Source of the DNA: Imbricaverruca yamaguchii
Lineage: Eukaryota > Arthropoda > Thecostraca > Neoverrucidae
Direction: 5' to 3'
Assembly (NCBI GenBank): GCA_034440575.1
Contig: JAOTOL010001613.1
Location: 2,132,501 to 2,196,500 of the forward strand
DNA: 64,000 bases
Shown: piece after piece, positions 45,501 through 56,400 of the stretch
How positions within the stretch are numbered: the first letter of the stretch is position 1
How the letters are laid out: each line of letters starts with the position of its first letter
The notes under the pieces: model-generated
What the model was told of the DNA's origin: nothing
Seen by the model: only the letters and a program-made list of their open reading frames with translations
Database searches by the model: none
Translations under genes and position numbers: made by a program

Positions 45501-48500
45501 TCGAGCCACACAGTAGCGGTGTTGACTCGCCACCGTCTGGGACCACGCGGTGCTGCCTGCTGCCGCTCCGGTTCTCTGCACCATGACCAGTCGAGGGTGA
45601 AGGACAGGGGAGAGAGCGGAGGGTGGTGTGCACCTGTCGCCGACAGGCCTCGTCTCGGAGCCGGACACGGCCCGCCGGTACTGTACCGGCGGCCATACAC
45701 AGCAGGCACAGCAGGCACGGTGTACACAACAGACACAGCAGGCACAGCAGGCACGTTGTACACAACAGACACAGCAAGCACAGTAGATACAGCAGGCACA
45801 GATATACGGTGTACACAGCAGACACAGCAGACACAGCAGGCAGAGTAGAGACACAGCAGACACAGCCGGCACAACAGGCCCGGTAGACTACCTATATTAA
45901 TATTCTGCTTCGTTGATATATTTGTGGTATATGCTATGGTTTTGATGTTCTCATAGCATGGACCACTTCTTCTGCGAGTCCTGACAAATTGCATAGTCTT
46001 AGCTCCAAGAAGAGCACTGTTCTGGCCTACCTTCCCGCGGGCATTTCGACGGGAAAACACCAGCAGATTTGGATCTGGTTCACCCGCACTAAGACTAAAG
46101 ACTCCATCCCCATGTTCTCCAGCAGCATGCGTCACGCCTGATCAGGGTGCATGCAGGCATGCGTGCCTGGTGTGGTCCAACCACACCGCGCCACATTAGC
46201 TGACCACTTGTAACATCGTTAGCCTCCGCCGCAGATGTCTGACGTCACGGAGGGGATGCGGCTGAGAAGCGGCATCAGTCTAACTCGACTCACAGCTCGC
46301 GTCCGAGTGCCGGAAGGTGTCCCGCCGCGCACTTTGTGCGTCGCACGACCCGGCGCGAAGGTCACACGCCTACGTCACCATATGCCGACGCGAGCCGGCC
46401 TGACCGGTCACTCTAGTGACCTGGCGCGAAGGTCACACCCCTGTGCCACTGCACACAACGCCACGCCACGTCCTGTGCTACTATATGACCCGGCACGAAG
46501 ATCACACGCCTGCGTAACTGTACGCCGACACGAGCTGAACTGACTGGTCACCAGTGACGCGTTGCTGCGTGGCCAGGGACACCGCTCCCCTGACAGCCGC
46601 GCCGCGCCGCACACCGACCAGATGACGTCGTGTCGACCGCCTGCCACGCCCGCGGTGGCTGTGAATCACCGACCTCGGATGCCGACCTTACCGAGAACGC
46701 GCGTCGGCAGGTTGGTGGGCTTAGTGCGATCGGCCCCGACTACGTGGCCAGCGGGGTAGACAAACCTGCTGCGGCATGGTGGAGGGACGCCACGGGTCGG
46801 GCTTTCGGGATGTCGAGTTTGCTCTGGGTCGGACTGGGGGGCCGGACTGGACCGGACTAGGCCTGACTGAGCCGGACTGGGTCGGATTGGGCCGGACTGG
46901 GCCGGACTGGGCCGAAGTGGGCCTGACTGGGCCGGAGTGGGCCGGACTGGGCCGGACTGGGCCGGACTGGGCCGGACTGGGCCGGACTGGGCCGGACTGG
47001 GCCGGACTGGGCCGGACTGGGCCGGAATGGGCCGGACTGGGTCGGACTGGGCCGGATTGGGCCGGACTGGGCCGGAGTGGACCGGACTGGGCCGGACTGG
47101 GCCGGACTGGGCCGGACTGGGCCGGACTGGGCCAGACTGGGCCGGACTGGGCCGGAGTGGACCGGACTGGGCCGGACTGGGCCGGACTGGGCCGGACTGG
47201 GCCAGACTGGGCCTGACTGGGTCGGACTGGGCAGGACTGGGCCGGACTGGGCCGGACTGGGCCAGACTAGGCCTGATTGGGCATGTCTGGGCCGGAGTGG
47301 GCCGGAGTGGACCGGACTGGGCCGGACTGGGCCGGACTGGGCCGGACTAGGCCGGACTGGGCCGGAGTGGGCCCGACTGAGTCGGACTGATCCGGACTGG
47401 GCCGGACTGGGCCCGACTGAGTCGGACTGAGTCGGATTGATCATCTGGGTGTGCAACGGAGGGTCTGTACCAAACAGGACGTGGTTGACAGATGTATTCG
47501 GAGGAACGCCCCTAGTAACTCCAGATTTCAGCTTGCAACGTGTTTGCCAAACCATCCAATGCAAGTTGGATTTACCATCCTTAGGGTTGCAGGACCCTCC
47601 CGGTCATACATTTATACCGGCGCCCTTAAGCAGTACTAAGGTAGACGAGACCTTTCAGTCGCGAGGCCGTTCTCTTCGTGCCCTATCTGGACACATTAAT
47701 GCTAGGCCTTCGCTAGTGTTGAGCATTGGCAACTGTTTACTGTCTATACGTCCCCTGCATGTACCGGCCATTCTCAATTACACCCATCCATTACCAATGG
47801 GCTTCCCATGGATAATTATCGGAGTAGCTACAGCCATCATTTAAATATTTATGGTTTTTACAGTCAGTTGTGAAGGATGATAATATTGGTGTCTGGTTAC
47901 CCATCAGATCTCTATTTGCCGATATCACCAAATATTGTCAATATCGCCAATATCACAATATCAATATCAGCATGCCCGGCTCTTGGTCCCTAAGTGCCAT
48001 TGTCTGGAACCTGGCGTCTCCAGATGTGATTGTGTCAATGTTGCTGGCTTGGTCTCACAATGTGCTTTGCCATTTGTGATGTGCTGACATCCGATCATCC
48101 TTCAGACGCTTCAGTCTCTCAGTCTGATCATCACCGGGCTTCGATTATTTGGTCTGATAATTATCGGCAACCAGCTTCTCGCGTGACTATCTGTGGGTCT
48201 TATCAGGTCCAGCCTGGGTCTTCATCTCATCGGGGTTTGGTCTCGTTTCGATCGCAGGACCGTCGATTGTCCGTTTCTATTTCATCAGAGTGCGGTCTCG
48301 GTCTCCTGGGCTCAGCATTGTCCGGTCAGGCAGTTCACCGATTGCGGGTTTTCGCCGACGGATCGGGGAAAGTCGCAACACAGTCAGCGGTCACGCCTGC
48401 CTGGGTGGTGCCACTGATAAACTGAAGCGCCAACAGTGCCAAAACGGCATTCCAATTTCAACGTGGATTGGCACAGAAAAAACGTTGGGCGACCGGTGCC

Positions 48501-50079
48501 ATTATCAGCTACTACGTATTATCTATTGATTTTGATGCACGCATCCAGGTGACTTTTTCTGGGGTAACGATTATGATTCATCTCATTATTTATAATGAGA
48601 TGAATTTATGGGTCAGCTGTTACCCCGTGGCCATAGCTAGATTATTCACGCTACGTCAAAAATCCCAGGCGTGGGATTGATGCATGATCCAAGCAGATGA
48701 CGAGCTGTGAACAATAACAGTTTCATCTACTCTGCCCGGATACTCTGTACATATATCAACGGTACCTGCGAGCGACATGAACCTATATTGCCTCTCAGCT
48801 ATAGCAGACATCTTGCAAGTAATGCACCTTGTAAAACATGTAATGCACATCAACAGAAGATGTGTGAGAACATGTTAGTGTTGGCCTGAGGTTTCCACGC
48901 ACGTGTATGCAATATAAAGCATCAGTATCAATTCATACAGACAATCACGTTTGCAACTTATGGGCTGCCCGGCAAAATCCGCAATAACACAAGTCCAACA
49001 TTTCAGTTTGACATTCGTGGCCACCTATGCAGAATGCATGGAATGTACGATCGCAAGCACAACGAATGACACCACGAAACTACGCTTAGCATCCTCAGGA
49101 GCTAATGCTGGGGGTCCGGGGCAATAGAAAAACAAAACAAAATGCAATCCTTTGAATACGTGGCAGGTCTGGTTAGTGATGAACGGGTATACGGGCTAGT
49201 GACCGAATGAATGTACGAGCTAAATTGACAGAATTTTCACTGGAATGTCATACCCTCCCGCGATTTCAACATCGGTCCGATCTTATACGTTTATATACAG
49301 GGGTGTTCATTCCTGGAAACTGTTGGTCAAACACAATTCATGGAGGCAATGGGCAGGCCCAAATAGATTGGAGGAGAAGGATTAGATAGCCCAAATAGAT
49401 TGGGGGTTCACTCCATAGAGCACCGCATTAGAGGTTAGAATTATTGGGGTAGAAAGCCAACGTTGAAGGGCACTTCTTTCCTCAAAAGTATATAACACAC
49501 ACCTATGTACATGTGCGTCTAAATAAATATTTAGTTATAAACGGGCTAAATTGACCGAATTTTCACCTGAATTTCATATCCTCACGCAATTTCAACATCA
49601 GTCCAATCTTATACGTATATATATACACCGGCGTTCATTCCTGAAAACTGTTCGTCGGACACAATTCATGAAGGCAATGGGCAGGCCCAAATAGATTGGA
49701 GGAGGGCGTTCACTCCATAGAGCACCATACTAGCGGTTAAAATTATTGGGGTATAATTCCAATACTTTGAGATTTGAGAGAGGCACTTCTTTCCTCAAAA
49801 GCATATAAAACAACACCTCTGTACATATGCGTCTAAATAAATATGTAGAGTTGTCCACTAAGGAGGTATTAGGATCGCCATGAGGTCTGGCGCAAGTACT
49901 AGCGAATATTCGCCGCCGTACGCACCACCAGACGGGGCACTTTTCACAGCACCAGTGTCCATGTGACGGTCCAGGTGGGGGCGGCCGGCCGGACACGCCA
50001 GCTGGCGCTCACCTAGCCAGCTCCTGCTGTCGATCCGGGAGAAGCGGCTGGCGGCGGCGGCGGCGATCACGCCTAACAT
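36182..50079 (-). CDS. RREB1: RREB1/Hindsight-type C2H2 zinc-finger transcription factor, four exons
   Basis: Gene-level entry: exons 50079-50013, 45157-45060, 42610-39332 and 36529-36182 join in matching phases (1, 0, 0) to give 1263 aa. There are 17 C2H2 fingers in the clustered, widely spaced layout of RREB1. The diagnostic finger sequences are LSSSSSLDRHMLTHTG, FTTNGNMHRH, FTTKANCERHLKNRH and FPWTSSLKRHELTHSG, followed by FTTKSNCDRHLIRKH. Also shared with RREB1 are a LADIRSILSLAS motif (about residue 329) and a PLDLRKK segment (about 684) resembling CtBP-binding motifs. A proline run lies at about 641-664. By family, this is a nuclear regulator acting downstream of Ras/MAPK signalling (vertebrate RREB1) and in epithelial morphogenesis (fly Hindsight/Pebbled). 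It is slightly shorter than human RREB1. Orthology is inferred from motif order, not alignment. Confidence 0.88.
37195..37400. repeat. 65-74-bp GC-rich repeat, three copies (intron 3)
   Basis: Three tandem units contain GTCACGCTCTCGGCCGGCCG, GGCTCCGGTCACC and GTGACCCTGCCGGGCCGG. Each unit carries an inverted pair GGTCACC/GGTGACC separated by two bases (GT or AT); the third forms the perfect 16-bp palindrome GGTCACCATGGTGACC. It lies in intron 3 of the RREB1-like gene. Confidence 0.85.
37845..38180. repeat. About 21-bp array (GAACGGACGGCTGGGGGCA), intron 3
   Basis: About 17 units of 18-22 bp, variable in the G run and linker. Minus-strand frames read PSRPFCPQPSV-type peptides; these are periodic and lie within the RREB1-like intron, so they are not exons. 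Confidence 0.9.
39095..39245 (-). mobile_element. SINE, copy 3 (intron 3)
   Basis: Minus-strand reading: AGTTGCCCGTCTCACAATCG head remnant, then CTCTTCGTCCGCGACCGATC, GGCGTGAGAGATTGGCGG, TGCATGACTGAACGGTCAGC, GTGTCGTAGAACGAATAACC. The order is the same as copies 1 and 2. It ends in a (CCA)n run at its 3' side (plus strand TGG repeats at 39088-39106). Confidence 0.75.
39332..42610 (-). CDS. RREB1: RREB1-like exon 3 (15 zinc fingers)
   Basis: This exon carries 1093 codons (residues 56-1148). Fingers in order: 1 (about 83), 2-3 (116-163), 4-5 (239-300), 6-8 (411-485), 9-10 (521-580), 11 (848), 12-15 (993-1125). The first finger has C-x4-C spacing. The donor is GATAAG|GTGAGT at 39332/39331. The acceptor chosen is GTGCCGCCAG|ATG at 42611/42610, because it joins exon 2 in phase and because the in-frame sequence upstream (to 42697) is a degenerate tandem repeat, not protein. 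If that acceptor is wrong, the exon could begin up to 29 codons earlier. GC content at third positions is very high, which keeps long antisense frames open opposite it (for example 40769-42757). Confidence 0.9.
42625..42885. repeat. 15-20-bp degenerate array abutting exon 3 (intron 2)
   Basis: About 14 diverged copies of GTCAGGGACGGACACG-like units run up to the exon 3 acceptor. The last unit (GGACACGTCGTCAGGGACTG) lies within 35 bp of it. On the gene strand it reads as repeated CCCTGACxACGTGTCC, forming the pyrimidine-containing sequence before the acceptor. Confidence 0.8.
43500..43705. repeat. TGACGTGACGT-rich array (intron 2)
   Basis: Irregular repeats of CGTGACGTGACGTGATGTGA and GGTG-containing spacers. 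Many TGACGT strings match the CRE/ATF half-site. A larger period of about 65 bp is visible (GTGAAGTTGCTGGATG at about 43569 and GTGACGTTGCTGGACG at about 43641). Confidence 0.8.
44390..44710. repeat. GAGTGCACGGC-type array, about 12-bp period (intron 2)
   Basis: Some 25 loose copies of a GCGAGTGCACGGC/GTGAGTGCACAG motif. They become more regular toward 44710 (GCGAGTGCGCACGGC). Periodic, no protein. Confidence 0.85.
45060..45157 (-). CDS. RREB1: RREB1-like exon 2
   Basis: Acceptor CATCTCTGTTGCAG before position 45157 and donor GACACG|GTGAGT at 45060/45059. The 98-nt exon starts with AC, which completes a Asp codon with the G left by exon 1, and then reads YESLMTADKRVPSEEVGPS and on to HLHDDT. 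It ends in phase 0, as exon 3 requires. It has no finger of its own and forms the acidic N-terminal leader. Both splice sites are strong consensus matches. Confidence 0.75.
45310..45590. repeat. 88-bp repeat, three copies (intron 1)
   Basis: CACACAGTAG recurs at 45331, 45419 and 45507, giving an 88-bp period. Units contain GTGTTGACTCGCCACCGTCT and GCAGTACCGCTCTGGTTCCC. The copies are about 95% identical. Confidence 0.92.
45695..45895. repeat. ACACAGCAG-type short array (intron 1)
   Basis: Runs of CACAGCAGGCACAGCAGACA with 9-10-bp periods. Low complexity; minus frames read Cys/Leu-rich pseudo-peptides. Confidence 0.9.
46330..46560. repeat. About 70-bp degenerate repeat, three units (intron 1)
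   Basis: Three diverged units each begin CCCGGCGCGAAGGTCACACG (or GGCACGAAGATCACACG) and end near GGTCACTCTAGTGACC or GGTCACCAGTGACG. Confidence 0.6.
46845..47445. repeat. Decamer satellite (GCCGGACTGG)n, about 60 copies (intron 1)
   Basis: An almost perfect 10-bp tandem array with sparse substitutions (GCCGGAGTGG, GCCTGACTGG, GTCGGACTGG). Runs of perfect GCCGGACTGG occur in the left half. All frames on both strands stay open (GRTGPDWAGL and PAQSGPVRPS peptides) because stops would need point changes. It lies in intron 1 of the RREB1-like gene, so coding use is unlikely. Confidence 0.95.
47446..49214. other. Intron 1 sequence, unrecognised
   Basis: No exon with compatible phase, array or transposon was identified. 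A short self-complementary stretch (ATGATTCATCTCATTATTTA with TAATGAGATGAATTTAT) lies at about 48570-48608. Confidence 0.5.
49215..49853. repeat. 326-bp tandem duplication (intron 1)
   Basis: The copy beginning ACGAGCTAAATTGACAGAAT at 49215 recurs as ACGGGCTAAATTGACCGAAT at 49541. Both continue through GGCAATGGGCAGGCCCAAAT, AGATTGGAGGA, CACTCCATAGAGCACC and CTAAATAAATAT. Identity is roughly 85%. It may be two monomers of a dispersed satellite. Confidence 0.85.
50013..50079 (-). CDS. RREB1: RREB1-like exon 1 (start codon)
   Basis: ATG at 50079 opens MLGVIAAAAASRFSRIDSRS and runs to the donor GGCTAG|GTGAGC at 50013/50012, leaving one base (phase 1) that fits exon 2. It is the first ATG in this open frame. 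The leader upstream is CpG-rich. The alanine run and the short exon make it weak by itself; the support is the exact phase match and the strong donor. An alternative upstream first exon cannot be excluded. Confidence 0.6.
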
Positions 50080-50420
50080 GCTCCGGCACGGGTGGGTCGG
50101 GGCCGCGGCGGCCGGCTGCTGTGCGGAGCGGTCGCGTGCACGTGCTCCTCGCGCGCTGTCACCGCCACGACTGGCCGCCGCCGCCGCCGAGGCGCGCGCC
50201 CCGCCGAGGAGCGCGTGTCTGTCTGTCTGCGCCTGTGTGTTTGCCCATCGGTGACGTCACGTCCACCTGGTGATGCTGTGCCGGCGTGCTTCGCACCTGG
50301 CGCGCCGGCCGCGTGTGATACGCAGGAGCGGCGGCGAAGTCGTCTGGAAGACGGGCCACGCGCGACTCCCGCAGGTGTCCGTCGACTGCCGGCAGTCGCT
50401 GTCGACCGCCGCGTCGTACC
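50080..50420 (-). promoter_or_regulatory. CpG-rich upstream region of the RREB1-like gene
   Basis: A dense block of CpG (GGGGCCGCGGCGGCCGG, CCGCCGCCGCCGAGGCGCGC) immediately 5' of exon 1. It is consistent with a CpG-rich promoter or 5' UTR. No TATA box was seen. Confidence 0.45.
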
Positions 50421-53400
50421 GACAGCTGTACTGAGCGTGCCCCGGCGATTTCCGTTTTACTCTCGGTGTAGTTCGTTTGTTGACCGCGATGACTTATCTC
50501 TCACGTTAATTGATACCCTCCTCGGAACTTTGAGAGACTCAGAGATCCCTTGGTAAATGGCTGAGGGTTAGGTGGGGATGTGTTGAAAATTCTGCTGGTT
50601 GGGATACCTTGAGCGACTTCCGCGGGTGCTTGCGCGTGGGTACCTCGGATGGACTGGTGAAGGCTCCTGAGAGCATATTCCTCCCCGCTCTTTGGTAGTA
50701 ATCACATCCAACAACTATCCAACACACAAGAATATATTAAAGCGGCATCCTAACCCAGCACAGCCGTGCTAAGTCCTATGTTCGCGCATCGCCGCGCTAA
50801 ATGTGTCAACAGCGGCGACAGCCGATACCCCATCCGGCTGACTATTCCACCGTGATGCAGCTCCTGTGACAAGGATCGCTGTGTAGCCGTCAGCCAGACC
50901 CCGGGGCACGTGAGGCCCCGCCGTCTGTGTAGGGCGGGTTCGTCGCACGGCTATGTCGGAGACGGCCGGGCGAACACGTCCCGTGATGGCGTCGTTCAGC
51001 GCGGGATGCACCTGGATGTAGTCGCGTTCCGATACAGGTTGGCTGATGCGGTAGTGTGGTCTCTGTGTCGTGCGCCGTTCGCCACTCCTCGCTCGCGCAC
51101 TGCGAAGCTGATGATCCGCTGAGTCCGATCAGGCTGCCGGGAGGTAGCTCCACCACATACAGGCGAGCAGTGGACGATGATGGAAACACACCACGCGGCC
51201 TGATGACAGTGAAGACGGCTTCGGTGGTGGTGAGGTGTCGGAGTCTGGTAGAAGAAGTGATGGTGACGTAGCACGGGCGCACAACCGTGGAGACGTGCTG
51301 ATCCTAGGTCAATTATCGTCCAATGTGATGCGCTTTTGTACTGGGTCGGGAGACTGAAGAAGAGCTGCCAGAAAAATCGAATTGGAAGAGGTGGATGCTT
51401 TTTCAAGGACTGATTAGTGCGAAGTAGGATGATGTCTGTTTTTGTCGCTTTCGTCTCCACATAGGTGCTTTTAACCAGCTGTACATTGATGACATAAACA
51501 CCTCAAGGCAAATCTCAAGTTGACGACAACCATGACCCCCTAGGAATTTGGTGTCATCTGCGTATCAAAAGCACTAAACCACGCCAAACGAACCTGTCGA
51601 TGTCGGCAACGGCAAGGGTGAATACAACTTGCACGGTTATAGAGCCTTGCAGAACTCCAAATTTGATCCTGTTGACCTCAAAGCTGCCCGCGACACCCGC
51701 CTTCGGTCACACAGACGGGGTGTCGACACCGATGGGGTCCCTGAGGTGCGGACCCCACCTGACTGCTTTGGTGGGGTCAGACCTCATCTGGAAAACTAGC
51801 AAACGTCCGAAAAATGCAGTGTCTTCCTGAAGTTTCCCAGTTTCTGTGTCTGGTGGCATTTGAATCGAGTGGATTATCTCGTCCGACGGCCCGCGGCGTG
51901 TCAGCCTGGTGGGCCCACGTGCCTGAATAACCTGTCCTTAAACTTGTGGTGCCCTTGAAATGAGTGTACAGATATTGCGTGGCATTCGGTACTACAATAC
52001 AGCAAACATCATTTTTCCCTTTCTCGTGGCTAGTGCCGGAACGAGCGTCTTCGTTGCAGCTTTGGCCTCCAGCTGCTGAATAAAAATGCTTTCTCCATGT
52101 CAATAACTAGCAATAGCCATTGGTACGGGCAGGAACGCCAACCACCGACTGCCTAAAAGTGTGGGATACGTGCAATAACCTACTATTTTATCATTGCGGC
52201 CTTGCCTCTAAGACGCAGTGATACGGGGTCTGCTGCTTGTGTCTGTGTTAAGCAGGGGCCTTGGAACATGGGACGAGCGAAGGCTGAGCTTTCGAACAGC
52301 TGAATTAAACGTTTTGACCTTAAAATATACGCAGAATGATTGATGGGGCTATATTTTAACAATTATAGTTCATTGCACTCTAGAATTATAGTTTCACGAT
52401 TCTGAATTTTTCAGGTTAAGTCGGGAGCGATGGTGGGGATGGAGCCGGGGACAGCAGAAAACAATCAAGGTCTCGCCCCTAGCTTGAAAGTGGTTCTTGT
52501 GCCCCTAAGATTCGACCCCACCTGGAAACTGAAAGTGACACCATGCCCACAGGAAACTACAAAACTAATGAGATGAAATCTCGTGCCATGCTAGCTTTCG
52601 CAGGAGAATACGGTAGTCCGCATTGTCAAATGCTTTACTTAAATGGAGCATCGGTGACTGGCTTACATGGAGAGACGAATTGTTGACTGCATGGGGCTTC
52701 TGTGGACAATGTGCGTTGTTCCTGTGATGCTCTCACCAGCTTTGCGGGTTTCGTAAGGCTTTCGCAAGCTTCTGTAAGATAAATCTTAGCTTCCATGGGC
52801 AATTATCTGGTGTTTTGCTAGGGTTTCCCAGAGGGTTACTGACTACACTTCGCTTCAAGAGGCTTCGGCACCAATTTAGCGTCATTCGTGTGGTGCTACC
52901 GTGGCCTCTTCACATACATTTTTTGTTTGTTTCAAGGTCGTGTCAGATGCCCAAGACGTAGGGTATTTTTGTTTAGTTATGGCGGAAAGATTGTGCCTTA
53001 ATTTAATTGGTTTTGCTTAAATTTTGTACAATTGAATTGCATTGATTGAAACAACAGCTTCATTATGGAATTGAATTACATTAACATATTTATCGAGGAT
53101 GAACTTCAAACACTTTGCCCATCACAGTTGAAAAATGTCCAATGCTAACTAATAAGATGTACTCTTTCCTCTTTGAAATTAGTCGGGCATGTTCAAATTT
53201 CAACAACAGGTACTGCTGATTTCGACGACCCGACGCAGTACATTCAAGTCTGGTGTTATGCACGGCATCACACCGTGAAACCCCAGTTCGCCAACGGTGC
53301 AGCCAACTTCAGAAGAAGCGTGTCTGCCGAAATTGGCTGCGCTATCATCACATAGTGTGCTTCAATTCCGAGCACGGTGCACACAGCAGTCCCGAAGGTA

Positions 53401-54401
53401 CCGTCCGGAAACATGGAAATTGGTCGGGCTTATTGCTAAAATGCACGCTCGTTACATAACATTCAACGAAGAATGTGCTGCTCTGCGTAATGTGTCCAGA
53501 GCTACAGGGAAAGGGCTGAAGCATGATTGCCAGCGATGCACCATCATCACCATCCTCATCATCTGGCAATCAGGTGGTGCATCTTCCACTATGCCTCCAC
53601 TCGCTATGGAAGAAGAATGAACACTTCCAGTGGGCGAAATAAGTTGGAGGAACTAGTTATTCTATGCTCTCTTAAGTGATCAACTGAAAGTAAAAGTGGA
53701 ATATAGCAGCATTTTGCGCGAAATATAAAACCGTTTATATTTTGGGAGTATTACTATAGAAATATTATTATTCAAACAAATACCCCGAGGACGAGAACAC
53801 AATTTTTGGATCCACAGGGTGACCGAGTATTATACAGATATTTTGACTGCAGCCAGGGGTGGTGAAGTACCATGGCGAAGGCAGGACATCGGTAGCATTT
53901 AAAGTAATTCCTTTGCCGTGACTGTTGGTGGCACGGCATATACACATTATTCGTGCTGTCCCACCATCAGTGACTCCAGTACCCACACGTACAGCTACGA
54001 GTACAGCGTGAACCATCTGTCAGCTGGCCTCATTATGTACCACCTGTAGCATCTTGAACCAATTCACTCTCAACCTGTCTCATAGAACGTAATCTACAAC
54101 GCGAACTCCACCGATTATCTTGCGCCTATGCACCATGTAACAACTCCTAAAAATGAACACCAATGCACGTGTAACGACGCACAAAATCCCGCATACAGAA
54201 GTAACGGCGCGCCGTAGCGAATCTACAGGGCCGGCACCCGTGACGACATACGTGGCTGATCACTGAAGCCCACGCGTGAGACTGAGTGATCAAGCTCACG
54301 AGCTTGAGTGACCCGCGGCGGAGAAGCACTCAATCTCCTGTGACGCGCCACAGACGAGTACTAATCGCGCCGAGAACGTGGCACGCTCGCATGAACTCGC
54401 A
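50421..54401. other. No gene recognised
   Basis: Short open frames only. 51680-51790 has a small GGGGTC-rich duplication. 53173-53620 has two modest overlapping plus frames with ordinary codon mix but no domain I recognise and no clear splice partner. Confidence 0.45.
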
Positions 54402-55014
54402 TTAATCGTTAGAAGTATTTCCGGTCAGAGCCTCACACCCCTCTCGAAGGGGGTCCTTTAACTTCCAACCTAAGCATTGTACGAAATCGAAAGCGATGTC
54501 ATTGGAAAGCGCTGGACTAGTAAGGTCTGAAACCACCCCCTAAATGTCGTCCCTCCTAAAGTGACGTCACTAGGGTAATGTGATCACGACTGACATCATT
54601 GATTTGGCTCTGGGGAATTCATTTTGGGGAGATAAAAAAACATAATTCTTCGATGTTAGAATTTGATGAGCAAATATGTGAAACTCATACGTCATCAAAA
54701 AAGAAACAAAATCTCAAATCATCTGGCGGGTTTTGTTGCGTCCCTGAAGATAACAAAACGCTGGATGTTTCATTCAAATATCTTTATCCGTTAAAGCGTG
54801 ACTACTGACTTAATTTTTCTTGGAGGCGATCCCATATCGCTTTGAATACCTCGGTGACCGCAACATGACATGACTTTAAAAAAAATCACAAATGCCAAAT
54901 GGACATGAGAAACGGTGTGCCACGTTTCGTCGCGCTGCCTTGCGCCGTTTTCTCGCTATCCACAGAAAAAACTCAGGGGGCGGTAAAGGAGCCCCGAGTA
55001 GGCGCGGGTTATAG
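54402..55014 (+). mobile_element. TTAA-ended element C (about 612 bp, decayed)
   Basis: Left tip TTAATCGTTAGAAGTATTTC then CGGTCAGAGCCTC, aligned with A; right tip GAGTAGGCGCGGGTTAT, with the last TTAA base changed. Interior blocks match A (AAAGCGATGTCATTGGAAAG, CGCTGGACTAG; TTAAAGCGTGACTACTGACT; GGGGGCGGTAAAGGAGCCCC). It is shorter than A by an internal deletion. Confidence 0.7.
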
Positions 55015-56400
55015 AGGAGTCTTCCGAGGGCAAGAGTGGCGCTTCAGTGGGTCGGGTGCCACGTTAAGGACACCACCTGTCTTGTGACGTTTTGCAGCCG
55101 GCGGGCGTGTGTCTGGCGGCTGGCCTCGCCACCGAGCCGGCACACGGGGCTCGGCCGCCTCAGTGGCCGGACCGTGAATCCCAGTCGGCCGACTTTCCTC
55201 GTTGGAAGTCAACCGAACCGTCTGCCGAACGGCAATCGACAGATCTTTCACGAACCAGCCGAGACATGCTGCGATCTGGGGAGGGGGAAGGTGCACCGTT
55301 CGATGCTGGCAGCCAACATCGACACCACCTCGTTGGACGCTGATGAACACCATCGACACCGCCTCGTTGGACGCTGGCGGCCGCCGTGAACACCATCTCG
55401 TCGGCCAAGAGGAGAGCGCAGCTCTCGCTGGCCGGATCACCGTCAGACCGACTGGACATCCGGATAACGGGGTAGTTCCCCGTCAACTTCCTCCGACAGC
55501 TACCTATCATTCGCAGATAGAGGCCGGGCCACGTCACCCAGCCGCCACGGCCTATCGGGGAATACGGGAAGAGAATCTCCCCAAACTTCTGAATCGTAAT
55601 GGTTCAACTCAGTATGATTTGTGGGATATCTGCAGCGCTGTTAATGTCAGCACATTGTACTTCAGCAGAGAGGCCAAGAAGCATTGGTTGAGGTATGAGC
55701 ACTTGCGGTGAATTATTACGGAAATGGTTACTCAGTTAAGATGAATACTCTCTTTTGTATTTGCAAGTATTTTTTCGTATTTGTTGTCAATGCTCCATTT
55801 CAAGATCTGCATTGTCCACTTGCCGCATATTTCACTGGCAACACGACAAAAGAAAAGTAGATGCATTGTAGGAAAATACTGGAATACCAAGACATCGATT
55901 ATTCATAATGTTATCTATGGAGCACCTGTTCTGGATAGAAGCATACGCTGAAGAGGAAAAGATCTCGCCAGCCCATTGACCGAAATGCTCAGATGCCAAA
56001 TTCTCAGATGAACTTATTGACTTCTACCTGCTCACCATGGCTGCATATTCCTTTCATGCAATTTACTCACGAAATTTGAGTGAGAATATTGGTGAAAGAA
56101 CTGGTGAAGACCCTTTGAGAGGGGATATTGCCTTTTCGTCCTCTCCCCCCTGCACGAGTGATGCCTAACATCTATGAGCACATGCAGTTGTTGATTACAT
56201 AGTGTTCGTGCAGATTAGACACCTGCGGACGACAAATATGACATCTCTAGGGTAACGGCACGCCAAAAAAAAGTTGCTTCCCAAAACAGGAACAGCTAGC
56301 AGTCCAGATGAGCTCTGGTATGGGCATTTTTCTTCCTTTTTTCTTAATAGTTTTCCCTCACCACCCAGCTAAAAGACGGTGCTTCATCTTTCTACGTCCT
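55015..56400. other. No gene recognised; small duplication at 55.32 kb
   Basis: A 33-bp tandem duplication (ATCGACACCACCTCGTTGGA / ATCGACACCGCCTCGTTGGA) lies at about 55317-55378, with a related third partial unit. Otherwise short frames only. Confidence 0.5.

Noticed and set aside
46776..47564. Gly/Trp/Asp- and Pro/Ser-rich frames across the decamer array
   Set aside because: Low-complexity decamer inside an intron of the RREB1-like gene.
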